From: Citrus sinensis
Taxonomy: Eukaryota; Streptophyta; Magnoliopsida; Sapindales; Rutaceae
DNA length: 64,000 nt
Direction: 5' to 3'
Assembly: GCF_022201045.2 (NCBI RefSeq)
Contig: NC_068557.1
Coordinates: 10,290,501 to 10,354,500 of the forward strand
Part shown: positions 26,562 through 37,990 of the stretch, one piece after another
Layout of the letters: every line of letters starts with the position of its first letter
Numbering within the stretch: the stretch's first letter is position 1
The notes under the pieces: model-generated
Databases searched by the model: none
Told to the model about the DNA's origin: nothing
The model's input: only the letters and a program-made list of their open reading frames with translations
Translations under genes and position numbers: made by a program

Positions 26562-26768
26562 TTGTATTTTGTGTGTTATTCGTTGGTTAAAACTATTATT
26601 GTTTTTGTGTTTCGTTGGTAAAACTGTTACTGTTTTTTGTGTATTGTACACTTGTATTTCATAAAAATTTATTTAAAGTTTAAAATGTGAGGCATTAAAA
26701 TTATATAAACTTAAGTGCGCGAAGTAAAAAATAAATTCAAATTTCAACATTGAAATTACTACATAGGT

Positions 26769-29700
26769 TTACAATATAATATCGTCATTAAATATATCAA
26801 CCGCAATCTTCTTTCTAAAGTACTCGACATGACTAGCGTTAAACTCCAATCTAAGCCCGAACATTAAATACATCGTAACCATCAATACAAAACACCGCAA
26901 TCGCCAGTTCCGGGCTCTTGTTGTGGCGCGCTCTTAACTGCGATAACTTTCCACGAGTCTTCACTTCGCAACTCCGGTCGGATATTGTAGAAGCCAACAT
27001 ATTCCAACCATCGAGGGAATATAACTTCAAGTGGCTTGAATTTCAACTTGTACCTTTTGTCGTCGCGATTTGTGAGTAATGAGTCATAAATCCAGACTTT
27101 ATTTTTCCGAAAGTCAACTCGTGCTAGTACCCAATGTGCGCCGTCCAAGTTAACAGGAATGAGTAACTGCATATAACAATTGAAAAACATGTTCGTTATG
27201 TATGAAATTAAAATACAACAAAGAAAAAGCAACAACTTGAATATTTTCATTATATAGCATGTGAAATGTAATAAAATACATACCATTTCGACATCCGTCA
27301 TTGATTTAGACATTGTGTACTGTCGACTACAAAGATAACTATTCAAGCGGTCGTCGAATACCATTGAATCGACTGCACAATTCCCGTTATTCCATAACTG
27401 ATTCAAGAACACCTAATACATAGATAACCAAGAAATGCATAAATTAATAAAACTTAAATTTTTATAATTTAATAAAATTTAAATAGTATTTATAAGTTTT
27501 GTCGGCACGTTACCCAAAAAAATGTGTCAGTATGTGTAACACGTTGGAGTAAGGCATTTGGATACTGCCGTTGTTTCTCGCTAATCAAGCAGAGATACTC
27601 ATGAATATGCTGTAGAGAAACAGAAATATTACGAGTTTTTTTTAAAAAAATTATACAAAAATCCACAACAGTATACACCACGAGGAAAATATAAATACCT
27701 CATCGCCTAGCCATCCCATCGAAGCTGTCCCCAAAATTATTTGAAAGAATGACTGCGGGTGCTGGACTCTCCGGTGGACTCTGCTATCACCAGTGAACCA
27801 TCGATAAAACTTAGCAAATAGACTAGAATCCTCTAATCCTCTCAGTGGATTTACATCCACACTCGTACTCATGTCAATCGCATGCTCCATGATTTGGGGT
27901 CGAGGTAAAGGCCGGACGTTATGTCCTCGCCTGACCGGAGGAATCATGTAAGGACTGTTGTAAACATACGACGGTATGTACGCGCGGCCGAACTTACTAA
28001 CGCTCGGAGGCACCTCTGTGAACACCTGCACGCTCTCCCCACTTACATCCCCGTAGAAACTATACAATGACGTGGGCGTAGACAAATTTTCATTGCCCAC
28101 GTCAGTATACACTCCAACGTCATCCGGGGCCTGTATATTCGCCAAAAAGAACATATTAAATAACTATCAAATTAAAAGTTAAACGAATATAATTATTAAA
28201 TTTAAATTAGCTTACCGCATACGAGCGTGCAGTGAGAGAATCCTTATTTAGACGTTTAGAAAATGTGTCGATGAAGCCAACAACGGTTTCTTTAAAATCT
28301 TTTAATTCTGACTTTATTTCATACACGTTACGATCAATCTTATCCAGCCGTCGTCGTACGTAATCATTAAACTGCTTTGTCCTCGACTATTACAAAAGAA
28401 AAAAAATAAAACTTTAGAATAACAATAAAAAATTAATAATTTATAAAAGAAAAATATCGTATATTATTTCTAACCTCAGAATCCCGTGCGTCATCAGAAT
28501 TGTCTGTTTGCTGCTGGTGGTCATCAACAGCCACCTCATCCTTAAAAGTGTCATGCCCCACCTCATCCTCAAAAGTGTCATGACGCTGCTCTGGTATTGG
28601 GTTTGGTATGTCGTCATGATCGTCATGCTCGTCTGATTGCCTTGTAACCGACGGCATCGCGTTGATTGAGGGTTGGTGCTGTATAAAGTATCATTTAAAA
28701 TTAGTAAATGAAAAGTCAAAAATTTCGATTAACAAATTTTTAGTGCTTAGAGTATACCGACCTTATGAACCCAGTCTAGAATGCTTGGCAAGTAATCATT
28801 CACAGAGAGCCAATATTTTCTGCTACTCTCCTTTGAATTTGGCTCAAGAGTTTGTAAAACGTCCCCCTTCCATAAATTCAATTTAAAATTTGAAGTATAC
28901 ATAACTTAAATTTAGTAAAGTTAAAAAAATAAGTACTACATATTACTTACAAGACGAGATTCGTCGTTGAAGAACGAATAAACCTCCGCAAAGTTGATTC
29001 TCGAAGACGCCATGGGCTTCCATTACAGAATGCGGGGAATCTTATTCTTCGTTTTGACGACCCATGTTGATGGCAACCCTCCGATTGCTTCGTAAATTCA
29101 AGCCTACAACAACCAAAGTGAAAAATCAAATAAAACAACTATCAAATATTTAATACTATAAAACTTATTAATAAACAAAAAAAATAGCACCTGAACCCCA
29201 GACGTAAAGCCGTAAAGATTGTATTTTTCAATATTATGATCTGGATTTTTCAACCGAGTCTTCTTAAATTTCTCGTCTTTTTCGAACAGTGCATTGTCAA
29301 GATTCTCATAAATCATTTCCCACGACAATAGACCCCATGGACGCTTTCGAAAGTATTGTATATCATCAACTTGGTCAAGCCAATCGAAATTAATTTGACA
29401 GTGATTTTTTCTTGCATTTAGTACTCTGTCCGCAAAATAAAACAGCGCAATCTTTAATGCGTCCATATCGTCAATTTCCTCGAATTTCAACTCCTTAAAT
29501 ACTGCATCGAATTGCTTCACATTAATCTTACGATGCACACCACCAAAATACGTATTCCGTAGCCTCTGCTCCATTTCATCATTTTTTTTATTGGTATCAA
29601 CACCAAATGAAAGTCCAGTAACCAAGCACTATTCGACAATTGACAAGCGAATCAAATGCTTACCAATTTGAAACCATAACTGATCCTCATGACTATCTTC

Positions 29701-29949
29701 TTCATGGGCCACTTGCCGCAGTAAAAGGTTGTGCAAAATTACCCCACTAAATGGAAAACTTCGACACTCCAAGAAATGCCCAAATATATCCTTTTTGAAC
29801 ATACGCAATTGCCGGTTTGTTAATTTTTCCTCGATGGCTTTTACGACCGAAGATAACATACACATGCTCGAAATTCGACCAGGAAAGTGATCAGCATAAC
29901 GAAAATACATCTTGCCTACTTCAATATCCGGTGATTCTGATTTCGCCAT
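26769..29949 (-). pseudogene. Transposon-borne ULP1-like cysteine protease gene, broken
   Basis: Minus-strand, multi-exon. The N-terminal part (29949-29197) has the DUF1985-like region seen in plant transposon ULP1 proteins (MAKSESPDIEVGKMYF..., TGLSFGVDT), with a TAG at 29629-29631. The next exon (about 29098-28950) has two more stops (TGA in the expected WIYEAIGGLPS, TAA after KIPRIL). An acidic linker follows (28657-28470), then blocks at 28154-27700, 27610-27515, 27412-27290 and 27172-26890. The C-terminal C48 protease domain keeps all four catalytic residues: His in GAHWVLA, Asp in WIYDSL, Gln in APQQEPG and Cys in GDCGV. Right after that Cys the frame shifts by one base; the family C-terminus YLMFGLRLEFNASHVEYF continues in another frame to 26769. 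ULP1 proteases cleave SUMO; what these transposon copies do is unsettled. Confidence 0.85.
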
Positions 29950-30030
29950 GTATCTGTAATATTTATAAAATTATTACATTACATTTACAGAAAAAAAAAA
30001 TTAACTCGTTACAAAAAAAAAATCTAATTT

Positions 30031-30150
30031 TTGGTGCGACAGGCGCGCGCCTGTCGCACCAGTTTTGGTGCGACGGGCGCGCGTTTTTCGCACCAGATTT
30101 GGTGCGATAGCGTGCCGCGCATGGGCGCGTGCTGCTGCCCAGCGATGGGC
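30031..30150. repeat. Right subterminal palindrome cluster of the Mutator element
   Basis: Two clear and one decayed copies of the TGGTGCGACAGG palindrome, at 30031-30061, about 30064-30094 and 30099 onward, here with GCGCGC centres, followed by a GC-rich run of GCGC dinucleotides. It lies just upstream (about 80 bases) of the ULP1 gene start on the minus strand, mirroring the left cluster before the transposase gene. Confidence 0.88.
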
Positions 30151-30617
30151 GCGCGCGCGCGCCCTGCACCCCTCCCTCCCCACCCCCAAAATTAAGCGCA
30201 ATCACTCCAAAATCGAAAACAATACTCCCAAACACCACCAACCACCACAAACATCATCACCACCACTATTAATCTCAAGCAATAACTATTATTATTCTAA
30301 AATCTCATTTTAAATTAATGAAAATAAGAAAAATGACTAACCTAGGTTTTGTTGAAGGTTGTAGATCGTAGATCGTAGATCGAATGCCGGTGAGAGATGG
30401 AGCCGCCGCCGACGAGGGTTGATGTCGCCGCCGATGATGGGAGTTGGATCGGTTTGGGAGAGATGAGTGAAAGGGAGTGTTGGGGGAGAGATGAGGGAGG
30501 GGTATTTTGGTCTCAAATGTTGTTTTATGGCTAATGTTGATAGAAATATTTTTGGGGGGTTAAGATGAAAAAAAGGGAAAGTTTTTTAATTATTACTGTA
30601 AATTTCCCATATTCTAG

Positions 30618-31146
30618 AAGTACAAGCCAAGAGTCAAGACATTACCATCACAGCTATAAATATAAAAACTATTATAATAACAAAACCATGGATTTATGTT
30701 CGACAGCAGTTTAAATCCGATACAATTATAGCATAATTTTGAGGTTTACTCCACACTTGCAAATATTTACATGGGATAGAGATTGTTAGTAGCACTCTGT
30801 TAATTTACTCACAAATCATACGTCATATCTTGGTGCTTATCGAAACATATAAAAGTTTATTTAGATAAGTGGGGACTCAGCTTTGAACTTTCGACTATAT
30901 ATTTATAAGTTCAATAAACTCATTCAGCTGCATCTCCCTTATCCACCGGCTGCTTCAGACATATCGTATCTTGCAGATTCTCTAAAATCAATTCAAGCCT
31001 CATCAGGTTCCATACAACTTCATCTTATACTATTATTTAATTTTTCTTCTTGAAGCGTCGTCATCATCCTCTAATTTACTTCATTTTTTTCTCTATTATT
31101 ATCGTTTACAGTTGAATCTTTTTGGCAGTTCTGGAAATTGCAGCGC

Positions 31147-31192
<46 letters not shown>

Positions 31193-31208
31193 CTAAATTA
31201 GCTTGTCA
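30618..31208 (+). promoter_or_regulatory. Upstream region of the MPC1-like gene
   Basis: About 590 bases with no gene. It ends in an (AT)n(AG)n microsatellite at 31147-31191, 17 bases before the start codon and therefore probably in the 5' leader. GT and AG borders that would allow a leader intron exist, but I cannot fix one. Confidence 0.4.
31147..31191. repeat. (AT)n(AG)n compound microsatellite
   Basis: Seven or so AT units followed directly by about fifteen AG units, immediately 5' of the MPC1-like start codon. Confidence 0.95.
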
Positions 31209-31980
31209 ATGAAAATCCTGAAGACATTTTGGAACAGTCCGATGGGTCCTAAAACAACTCACTTTTGGGGTCCCGCTTTCAACTGGAGCCTTCCCTTTGC
31301 CGTATGCATTCCGTTCCATACTGAATAAGCTTATTAATCAATTCTTGCTGTAATCATCTACTTCATGTTAATCTTAATGATTCATTAATTTGTGTTGTGG
31401 CAGGCATTTTTGGACACAAAGAAACCCCCAGAACTGATTTCTGGAAGCATGACCGGAGGTTTTGAATCTTGACAAAGAGCTACTTGCTAATGCAAATATG
31501 TGATTACCTTTCTTGTGTTGTATTAAATTGAGCGTTATTAATTGTTGCAGTGATGTGTGTATATTCTGCGTTGTGTATGAGATTTGCATGGATGGTGCAG
31601 CCGAGAAACCTTCACCTTTTCGCATGCCATGCATCAAATGAGTCGGTGCAACTCTATCAGCTCTCCCGTTGGGCAATGGCTCCCAGGTAAATTAAATTAA
31701 TAAGCAGCTGTTTGAATCAGTTCAAATTTTCTTAGTTGGTGAAAGTGTTGTATGATTAATTAACTTGTTTAATTTGTTGTGCAGAAGCATTAAGTGTGGT
31801 GTAGTTAGAACTTTCAAGATAGATATCTCCTCTCTAGTCTCAATCACGTTACCTTTTTGTGGAACCCTAGAGGGATGGGCACTTCTTAAAAGATTGATGA
31901 CAACATTTGGGTTTATTTGTGACAGGTCCTTGGAGGAGGAGGAGCAGCAGCAGAAGAAAGAGGAAGCTGATAAAAAATGA
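31209..31980 (+). CDS. MPC1: Mitochondrial pyruvate carrier 1-like protein
   Basis: Four exons: 31209-31301, 31404-31458, 31551-31686 and 31926-31980, giving 112 residues, the usual MPC1 size (about 107-112). MPC1 pairs with MPC2-type subunits in the inner mitochondrial membrane to import pyruvate. Family motifs run in order: [20 protein letters not shown] (residues 7-26), [15 protein letters not shown] (about 35-49), [19 protein letters not shown] (about 51-69), [15 protein letters not shown] (about 75-89), with membrane helices around 20-36, 50-68 and 73-90. The tail [15 protein letters not shown] is charged and rich in Glu and Lys, as in relatives. An alternative acceptor before 31785 also keeps frame and would add 47 residues of unfamiliar sequence. 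The start codon is chosen by family alignment. A broken duplicate lies 9 kb upstream across the Mutator element. Confidence 0.9.
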
Positions 31981-32398
31981 TCCATTTGCAATCAACATTT
32001 ACGGGCACTAAATCCAAGAAAGAAATGCTCTGTGCCCCAACCACCAATAATTATGGGTCTAGTCTTTTGATATTTGCAGAAAAAAGTTTAATACATATGC
32101 TGTGGACCACAATGTCTACAGAATAATAGATAATATATCATAAAATCAAATAAGTCTGCCTTATATAACTATAAAAAAAATAAAAATTTGAAACAGGAAT
32201 AAAAGAGGTGCTGTGATATCAAAGAAGAGCCGGAGTGAAGGTTGAAGGAAGACACTCAATGAAGTTTTTGTCATAATATTTATCATGAAACTCATTGTTC
32301 ATGTGGGCGGTTTGTGTAATTTATTTGTTTATTCATTAATTTTACAGTCGGTCTTTACTGTACTCATTTTGGTAAGAGAATTATTTCTATCTACGGCA
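31981..32398. other. MPC1-like gene 3' flank
   Basis: No gene seen; probable 3' untranslated region of the MPC1-like gene and AT-rich DNA. Confidence 0.4.
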
Positions 32399-33408
32399 CT
32401 TGGAATGGTAAATAAACTCATATAAACTCGGATGATCCGGCTCGGGTTCAACCTGTATCGAATATTTAAAATATCCGGACGTTTTTCTTAACCCAGAAGT
32501 TTCCGGGTCCAGTTTTGGTTCATTGAACCCGGACTTTGGAACTCGAACCCCGATTATAGTATTTTTTTAATTAATAAATTTTAATTATTGATTATAAATA
32601 TAAAAGCAAAAAGTTAAGAAAAAAAACAAAAACAACCCTAAAAATCTAAAGCCTCGCGAGCTCATCCCAGCCGCCTCCTCTAATCAAATCAGGGATCTTG
32701 TCTTTTCATTTTTGTTTTACTGTTATTCAACTTTGCTGAGGCTTATAATGCAATATTAATTTTGCCAAGAAAACAAAAAACGAAAAGGCCACGACCACGA
32801 AAGAAAAAGCTTGAACCGATGGCTTATTATGAGATTGAGTAGGCTGTGATGGTGTTAAATGAAGGGCAATTGACTGATTTTGTGTAATATGGGTAAGAGT
32901 GGGGTGGCTATCTTCATCGAGATCGTGAGAGCGTTGTGTGTGTGGGGATGTGAACCACTTAAAGAGTGATGCACAAAGGGGATGCATATTGCGGCAGGAG
33001 AGGGGTCGTGTGTTGTCGTTTGAGGAAAGGGCTGTGGCGGGATGATCAAAGTTGGCTGCTTGGTGGTGGCTGCCAAATTTGTGCCGCCGTTGTGGCAGCA
33101 GCCAAAGAGATTTGCAACGAGGGGTTGTTGAGTGATGTGAGAATGGCGGCTATGGGTTTCTGTTCACATTACATATCACGGCTTGGTGGCGTTGAAGTCC
33201 ATGTGACGGCCATTAGGGGCACCGGCGACAGAGAATATTCGGGTATGAAACTGGGAATCGAAAACCCAAAATTTTTCGGGTTGAACCCAAATCGGACCCA
33301 GGGTCGAAAAAAGCGGGTTCCGATGTGGATTCGGTATGATAAATTAGCATCCGGATCCGGAATGGAGAAGGTCGAACCCGAACCCTGACTCTAATTTTGC
33401 CATCCCTA
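32399..33408. mobile_element. Candidate hAT-like non-autonomous element
   Basis: The right end, read inward, is TAGGGATGGCAAAATTAGAG and continues with GGGTTCGGGTTCGACC. The left end CTTGGAATGGTAAATAAACTC followed by CTCGGGTTCAACC is a diverged inverted match. TAGGGATGGCAA-type ends are common in plant hAT elements; the element at 62928 has the same end. I see no convincing 8-bp target duplication, and the left boundary is uncertain. The open frame 32966-33388 (+) has no recognisable domain. Confidence 0.5.
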
Positions 33409-33600
33409 CTTTAAATTAGGACTTGAACAGACATTCTCAAGGTTGTGTCAGGCTGGCATAAGGTCCAATGCAGGAAACCAAAAGTGGATCCTATTTTCAC
33501 CTTAGAATTATGAAAGCTCATAAGTTGAACTTCATCTCACTCTTATTTACAAATAATTAACCCTTCTTTGTTGTCACCCACATTTTCATATTCATTGTTC

Positions 33601-33922
33601 CTATTACTGGCCAAACTTGTGAAGGAAACCTAATTTTTTTTTTTTTCTCTATAAGCATGATTTGGCCAAGTCAGGGACCCCTTCTTAGTAACTTAAAACT
33701 TCTTGACTTCTTTCTCTAATTAAAAGGAGATTAATAAATGGAACTCTCCACTTCCTTCCATCAAAGAAGTAGGCTATGTACTTAATTACTTTTAACACTT
33801 CCATTACTAAAAGAAATTACCAAATTTCATCACTATCCATTGAAATGAGGCCGTGGATAATTATTATTAGTTTTATCATTCTTTAAATGCCTCAATTTAT
33901 CATGTGAGCCATGATTAGAATA
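33601..33922. repeat. Left copy of a 320-bp dispersed direct repeat
   Basis: Matches 47509-47842 in the same orientation over its whole length, about four of five bases by eye. Anchor blocks include CATGATTTGGC, CTTCCTTCCATCAAAGAAGT and AAATGCCTCAATTTATCATG. The match stops sharply near 33922. The two copies bracket the whole copia, array and solo-LTR block. Confidence 0.75.
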
Positions 33923-34288
33923 AATCTAACGTTCTCTCACTTAGCTCACATGTTAAATGAATTAACTAAAACTTATAACTTGAAATCCCCACTAAATCTT
34001 AGATTACCCAAAAAATTATTGATGGTGGAATTCCTAAGAGACTGTCAATATATGAATCATGGCGGTTATGTTTAAGAAAAAAATTCCTGCCATATATTAC
34101 ATGTATGATACTTTAGGGGAAAAAAAACTTTATAACTTGCATGAATGAACTTACATAAATGATTCAAGGTAAATTTTAAAAATAACAATGGAATTTTAAA
34201 TACATTTTTATGTGCACAAAATAAAAAACTTATTTATTGATGTAATTACAAAATTTATGCAGAAGCCAAGAGATCAAATAAAACAAAC
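33923..34288. other. AT-rich DNA before the copia remnant
   Basis: No gene seen; possibly the eroded 3' end of the copia remnant, but no LTR is recognisable here. Confidence 0.35.
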
Positions 34289-37200
34289 TCACTTTGAGCC
34301 AATAAGGCCCATATTATTGACATGGTTCTTGTACAACTTATGCGACAAACCTTTAATCATAGGATCTGTTAACATGAGTTTTGTATTTACATATTCGATA
34401 GCTATCTTATTTTTCTTGATGTGGTCTCTAACAATTAAAAATTTAATATCGATGTGCTTAGTTTGGCTTTCACTCTTATTATTCTTAGAGAAGAAAACTG
34501 CAGCGGAGTTGTCACAATATATCATTAATGACTTTTCTATATAATTGACAATTTTAAGCCCATTGATAAAATTATTTAACCATAATGCCTACGAAGATGC
34601 TCCACAGCATGCGATGAATTCTAGTTTCGTAGTGGATGATGCAATTATTGTTTGCTTAAACACTTCTCTAAGACACAACCCCTCTAACAAGAAGGAAAAT
34701 GTATCCTAAAGTAGACTTTTTTGTGTCTAAACATCTAGCAAAATCTAATTCTGAATCCCAACAACTTCCAAATTGTCAACGACTATAAGTTAATTTATAG
34801 TCCTTAGTTCCTTATAAATATCTTATAATTTTCTTTGCAGCTTTCTAATATTCCATTATAGGATTACTTTGGAATCTGCTTAACATGTCCACTACAAATT
34901 TAATATTAGGTCTCGTACAAACCAATGCATACATTAGGCTGCCTATAACAGATGCATATGGTATTTTTCATATACTCCTTTTTCAAAACATTTTGTGGAC
35001 ATTGATCTTGATTGAATCTATTGTCCTTTGGTAATAAGAGCAGTTGTACTAGAGTAATCCTTCATTTTAAATCTCTCTAACACTTTTTCAATATGAGCTT
35101 TTGAGATAGTTCTAGTGTTTTTTGTAGATCTATCTTTATGAATTTTTATTCCAATAACAAAGGAAGCTTCACCTAAATCCTTCATTTCAAAGTTTTTAAG
35201 AGAGAAATACTTTTGTCATATGAAGTTATCAAATCGCTACTTGGAAGTAAAATATAATCTATATATTACTTCCAAGTAATTGTACTTGCTCCCACTAACA
35301 TTGATCATCAACATTTTTAATAAAACTAAATCAGGTCACTATATTATGAAGCTTTATATACCATTGATGAGAAGCCTGTTTTAGTCCATATATAAACTTT
35401 CTAAGCTTCAAGCTATTTAAGCTTGCAAATTAAATTATTTTTCCTTAGAAGAAAAACCCCCAGGCAATTTAAGAATGTTGTTTTAAAATTTTTTTTGATG
35501 TAGCTTTAAATCAAAATGAGCTACTGAAGTCATAATGATTCTAAAACAATCTTTTTTAGAACTGAAGAAAACGTTTTAAATTCTCATTTGCAGCCAATAA
35601 CTACAACTCCTTTTGGTAACATAACTAGATCCCAAACTTGATTTTTAGCCATAGATTCCATCTCTTCATTCACGGCATTATACCATAATATAGAATTATC
35701 TTAATTCATGACTTGAGAAAATAAAGTTGGATCATTTTTAGATCCAATATGGCAATATCAACATCTGTTTCTTAGAGATATACGATATAATCACTAGAAA
35801 TTGCTGATTATCTTATTCTTAAAGATTTATGTAAACCTATAACTTCATTATTAATTTGAGAATTCTCAATAATAGGTTTTATAAGAGCTAGTTCCTCATG
35901 GGTTGTTTGTTCTTCAATTAGTTGGACTTTAGTAATATTATTATCATTTATAAGCAACTCCATTGAATTTTGTTCTTCTTTAAATAATATTAGTTGAGAA
36001 AATGCACCCCCACTAGTTCCAAATCCTCAAGAAACGTTGCATTTTTGGCCTCAACAATTTTAATAGAATGAGAAGAGTAATAAAATCAAAATCCTTTAGA
36101 GTTTAATGCATCACCAACGAAAAAACCACTATTGTCCTAAAATCTAATTTCTTATGTGAGGATTATAAATTCTCAGTTTCATAGGACATTCCTGTATGTT
36201 TAAATGATTTAAACTAGGTTTTCATCAATTTCATAATTCAAATGGTGTTTTTGGAAGTACTTGTAATGGAACTCTATGTGAAATATACACAGTTGTTTTA
36301 ATGCTTTATTAATATTACAAGTACAAGTACTTCCATAAGGATACTAGAAGACTATTGTCCCTTTTCTATGTACGATCCATATTATTCATATCCTTATTAG
36401 ATCTTATAATCTTTATTTTCTTTTCTTTTTATTCCTTTACCTCCACCTTATAGATTTAGGAAGCATCTAATGCCTCAGATTTATCAAATAAAAGATAAAT
36501 ACACATAAATCTTGTATGATCATCAATAAATAAGATAAATTATCTCTGACCATTTTGACAAGAAGTGGAAAATGGTCCACCTACATCACTGTGTATGATT
36601 AAAAAGTCATAGAAATCCTTTTAGCACCTTTCAAATTCTTATTATTTTGTTTTCTTTTAATGAAATCCGCCTAAATTTCAAAGTCAAAGAAATCAAGAGT
36701 TTTTAAAACTCCCATTACTTACTAACCTTTTTATTCTATTAATAGAGATGTGTCTGAATCTCTTATGCCATAATAAGGAGGAATTCTCATTTATAATACT
36801 CCGCATTATGTCGTAACCACCATGCAAGCTAAGGCCAAATAATTATATTCAAAAGGGGGATCTAAATCAATTTTATATAAACCATTTATTAAACCACCAC
36901 CAACAAAATTTTTATTAATAAAGATACTAAAAGTATCATTTTCAAACAACATCATAATTATTAGAAACAAGTCTTGCAACAAAAGCCAAGTTTTTAGAAA
37001 ACAATGGAATGTAAAAAGTCTCTTTAAGATCCAAAACATAACCAATTTTTAAAATAAGTTTAAAAGTCCCCACATCTTGAACTTCCAAATGCATTCAATT
37101 TCCAGAATAGATGCTTGTTTCATTTCCCTTCAGCTTCCTCAGGTTGAGAAAGCCCTGCATTGTACTAACAATATAGATTGAAGATCCAGAGTCAATCCAT

Positions 37201-37990
37201 CATGTATTGTTAGGCGCATTAATGAAAAAAGATTCATTACACATTAAGGATGTGTTATTACTTTTCTTTTCCAGCTACATTTATATTTTTAACAGTTCTT
37301 CTTCGTATACTTTTTTTCTTGGGAAAGAAACAAGCAATTTGTAACCTTGTTGAATTGCCGGCTTCTTTTTTTTTTCCTTTTTATATTGAGATGATTCAAT
37401 AACTATCTTGGTGTTTCCTTTGGAAGAAGTTACTAAATGAGGACTTTCCAACTTTACTTGTTTCATTTTCTCTTCCTCTTGAACACCTATGGTTAAAAGT
37501 TGATTAATGGAGAGAATTTAAAACCAAATAAACAAGGAAAGAGTCAGAGATCTCAACCTTAGATCCTTGAGTTGGACTGCAATATCTCTTATTTCAATTA
37601 TATGCTCGTGTATATTTTTAAAGGGATCAAAATTTTGCCTAAAAGTTTTTTTCATTAAGGCATTGGCCAATGATTTTGTCAGAAAAAAAGGCATTTCATG
37701 TGGATAATCGACATGTGCTCTTGGAACAAGCATCCGAAGGAGAAAATTGAATTTGAATGGTGGGAGTGGTCAAATCACTTGAGTTTAATGTTTATAAAGG
37801 CTCACGTATGCAAGAGTATAGGGAATTTTATTCCTGATTGCCCAAATATGAAATATTTTATGACTCCAGCCAAATTAAGATCCATACAACCCAAAGAAAA
37901 AAGAATATTTTCTTTCCAATTAAAGTAATTGATTCTGTTGGTGTAAATTTTGTCCCAACTTGTGATGTGGAAATTTCGACTAAGGACAAC
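34289..37990 (-). pseudogene. Decayed Ty1/copia retrotransposon, minus strand
   Basis: Read on the minus strand from high to low coordinates, copia domains appear in the proper order but in shifting frames. Gag start: NYFNWKENILFSLGCMDLNL near 37950-37875. Gag middle: LTKSLANALMKK and HEHIIEIRDIAVQLK at 37690-37560. Gag end: SINQLLTIGVQEEEKMKQVK near 37510-37450. Pre-integrase: SLLWHKRFRHISINRIKRLV near 36780-36720. Integrase core: IIHSDVGGPFSTS and FIDDHTRFMCIYL near 36600-36490. Reverse transcriptase box YIDYILL (family YVDD) near 35260. RNase H: KQTIIASSTTKLEFIACCGA near 34640 and IYCDNSAAVFFSKN at 34525-34485. In-frame stops and frameshifts are frequent. No LTR pair or primer-binding site could be assigned. 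Confidence 0.88.

Larger units (their letters stand above)
23685..30608. mobile_element. Mutator-like element with mudrA and ULP1 genes
   Basis: A complete 6,924-bp element. It is flanked by a perfect 9-bp target duplication ATATTCTAG at 23676-23684 and 30609-30617. The terminal inverted repeats start GGGAAATTTAC and are imperfect over about 110 bp; a 19-base block TTTCTATCAACATTAGCCA sits exactly 62 bases inside both ends (23747-23765 and, inverted, 30528-30546). It holds a mudrA transposase on + (24246-26561) and an ULP1-type gene on - (26769-29949), converging with 207 bp between their stops. Mutator elements that carry ULP1-like genes are known in plants (Kaonashi-type in Arabidopsis, CUMULE in melon). 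Both genes carry nonsense changes, so this copy is probably inactive. Confidence 0.95.

Noticed and set aside
32966..33388. A 140-residue plus-strand ORF
   Set aside because: It lies inside a candidate hAT-like element, extends into its terminal repeat and shows no domain.
37698..37928. A real 76-residue gene repeated seven times on the plus strand
   Set aside because: Part of it is an inverted piece of copia gag and the rest is antisense of gag (…LGCMDLNLAGVIKY…), so it is not a gene.
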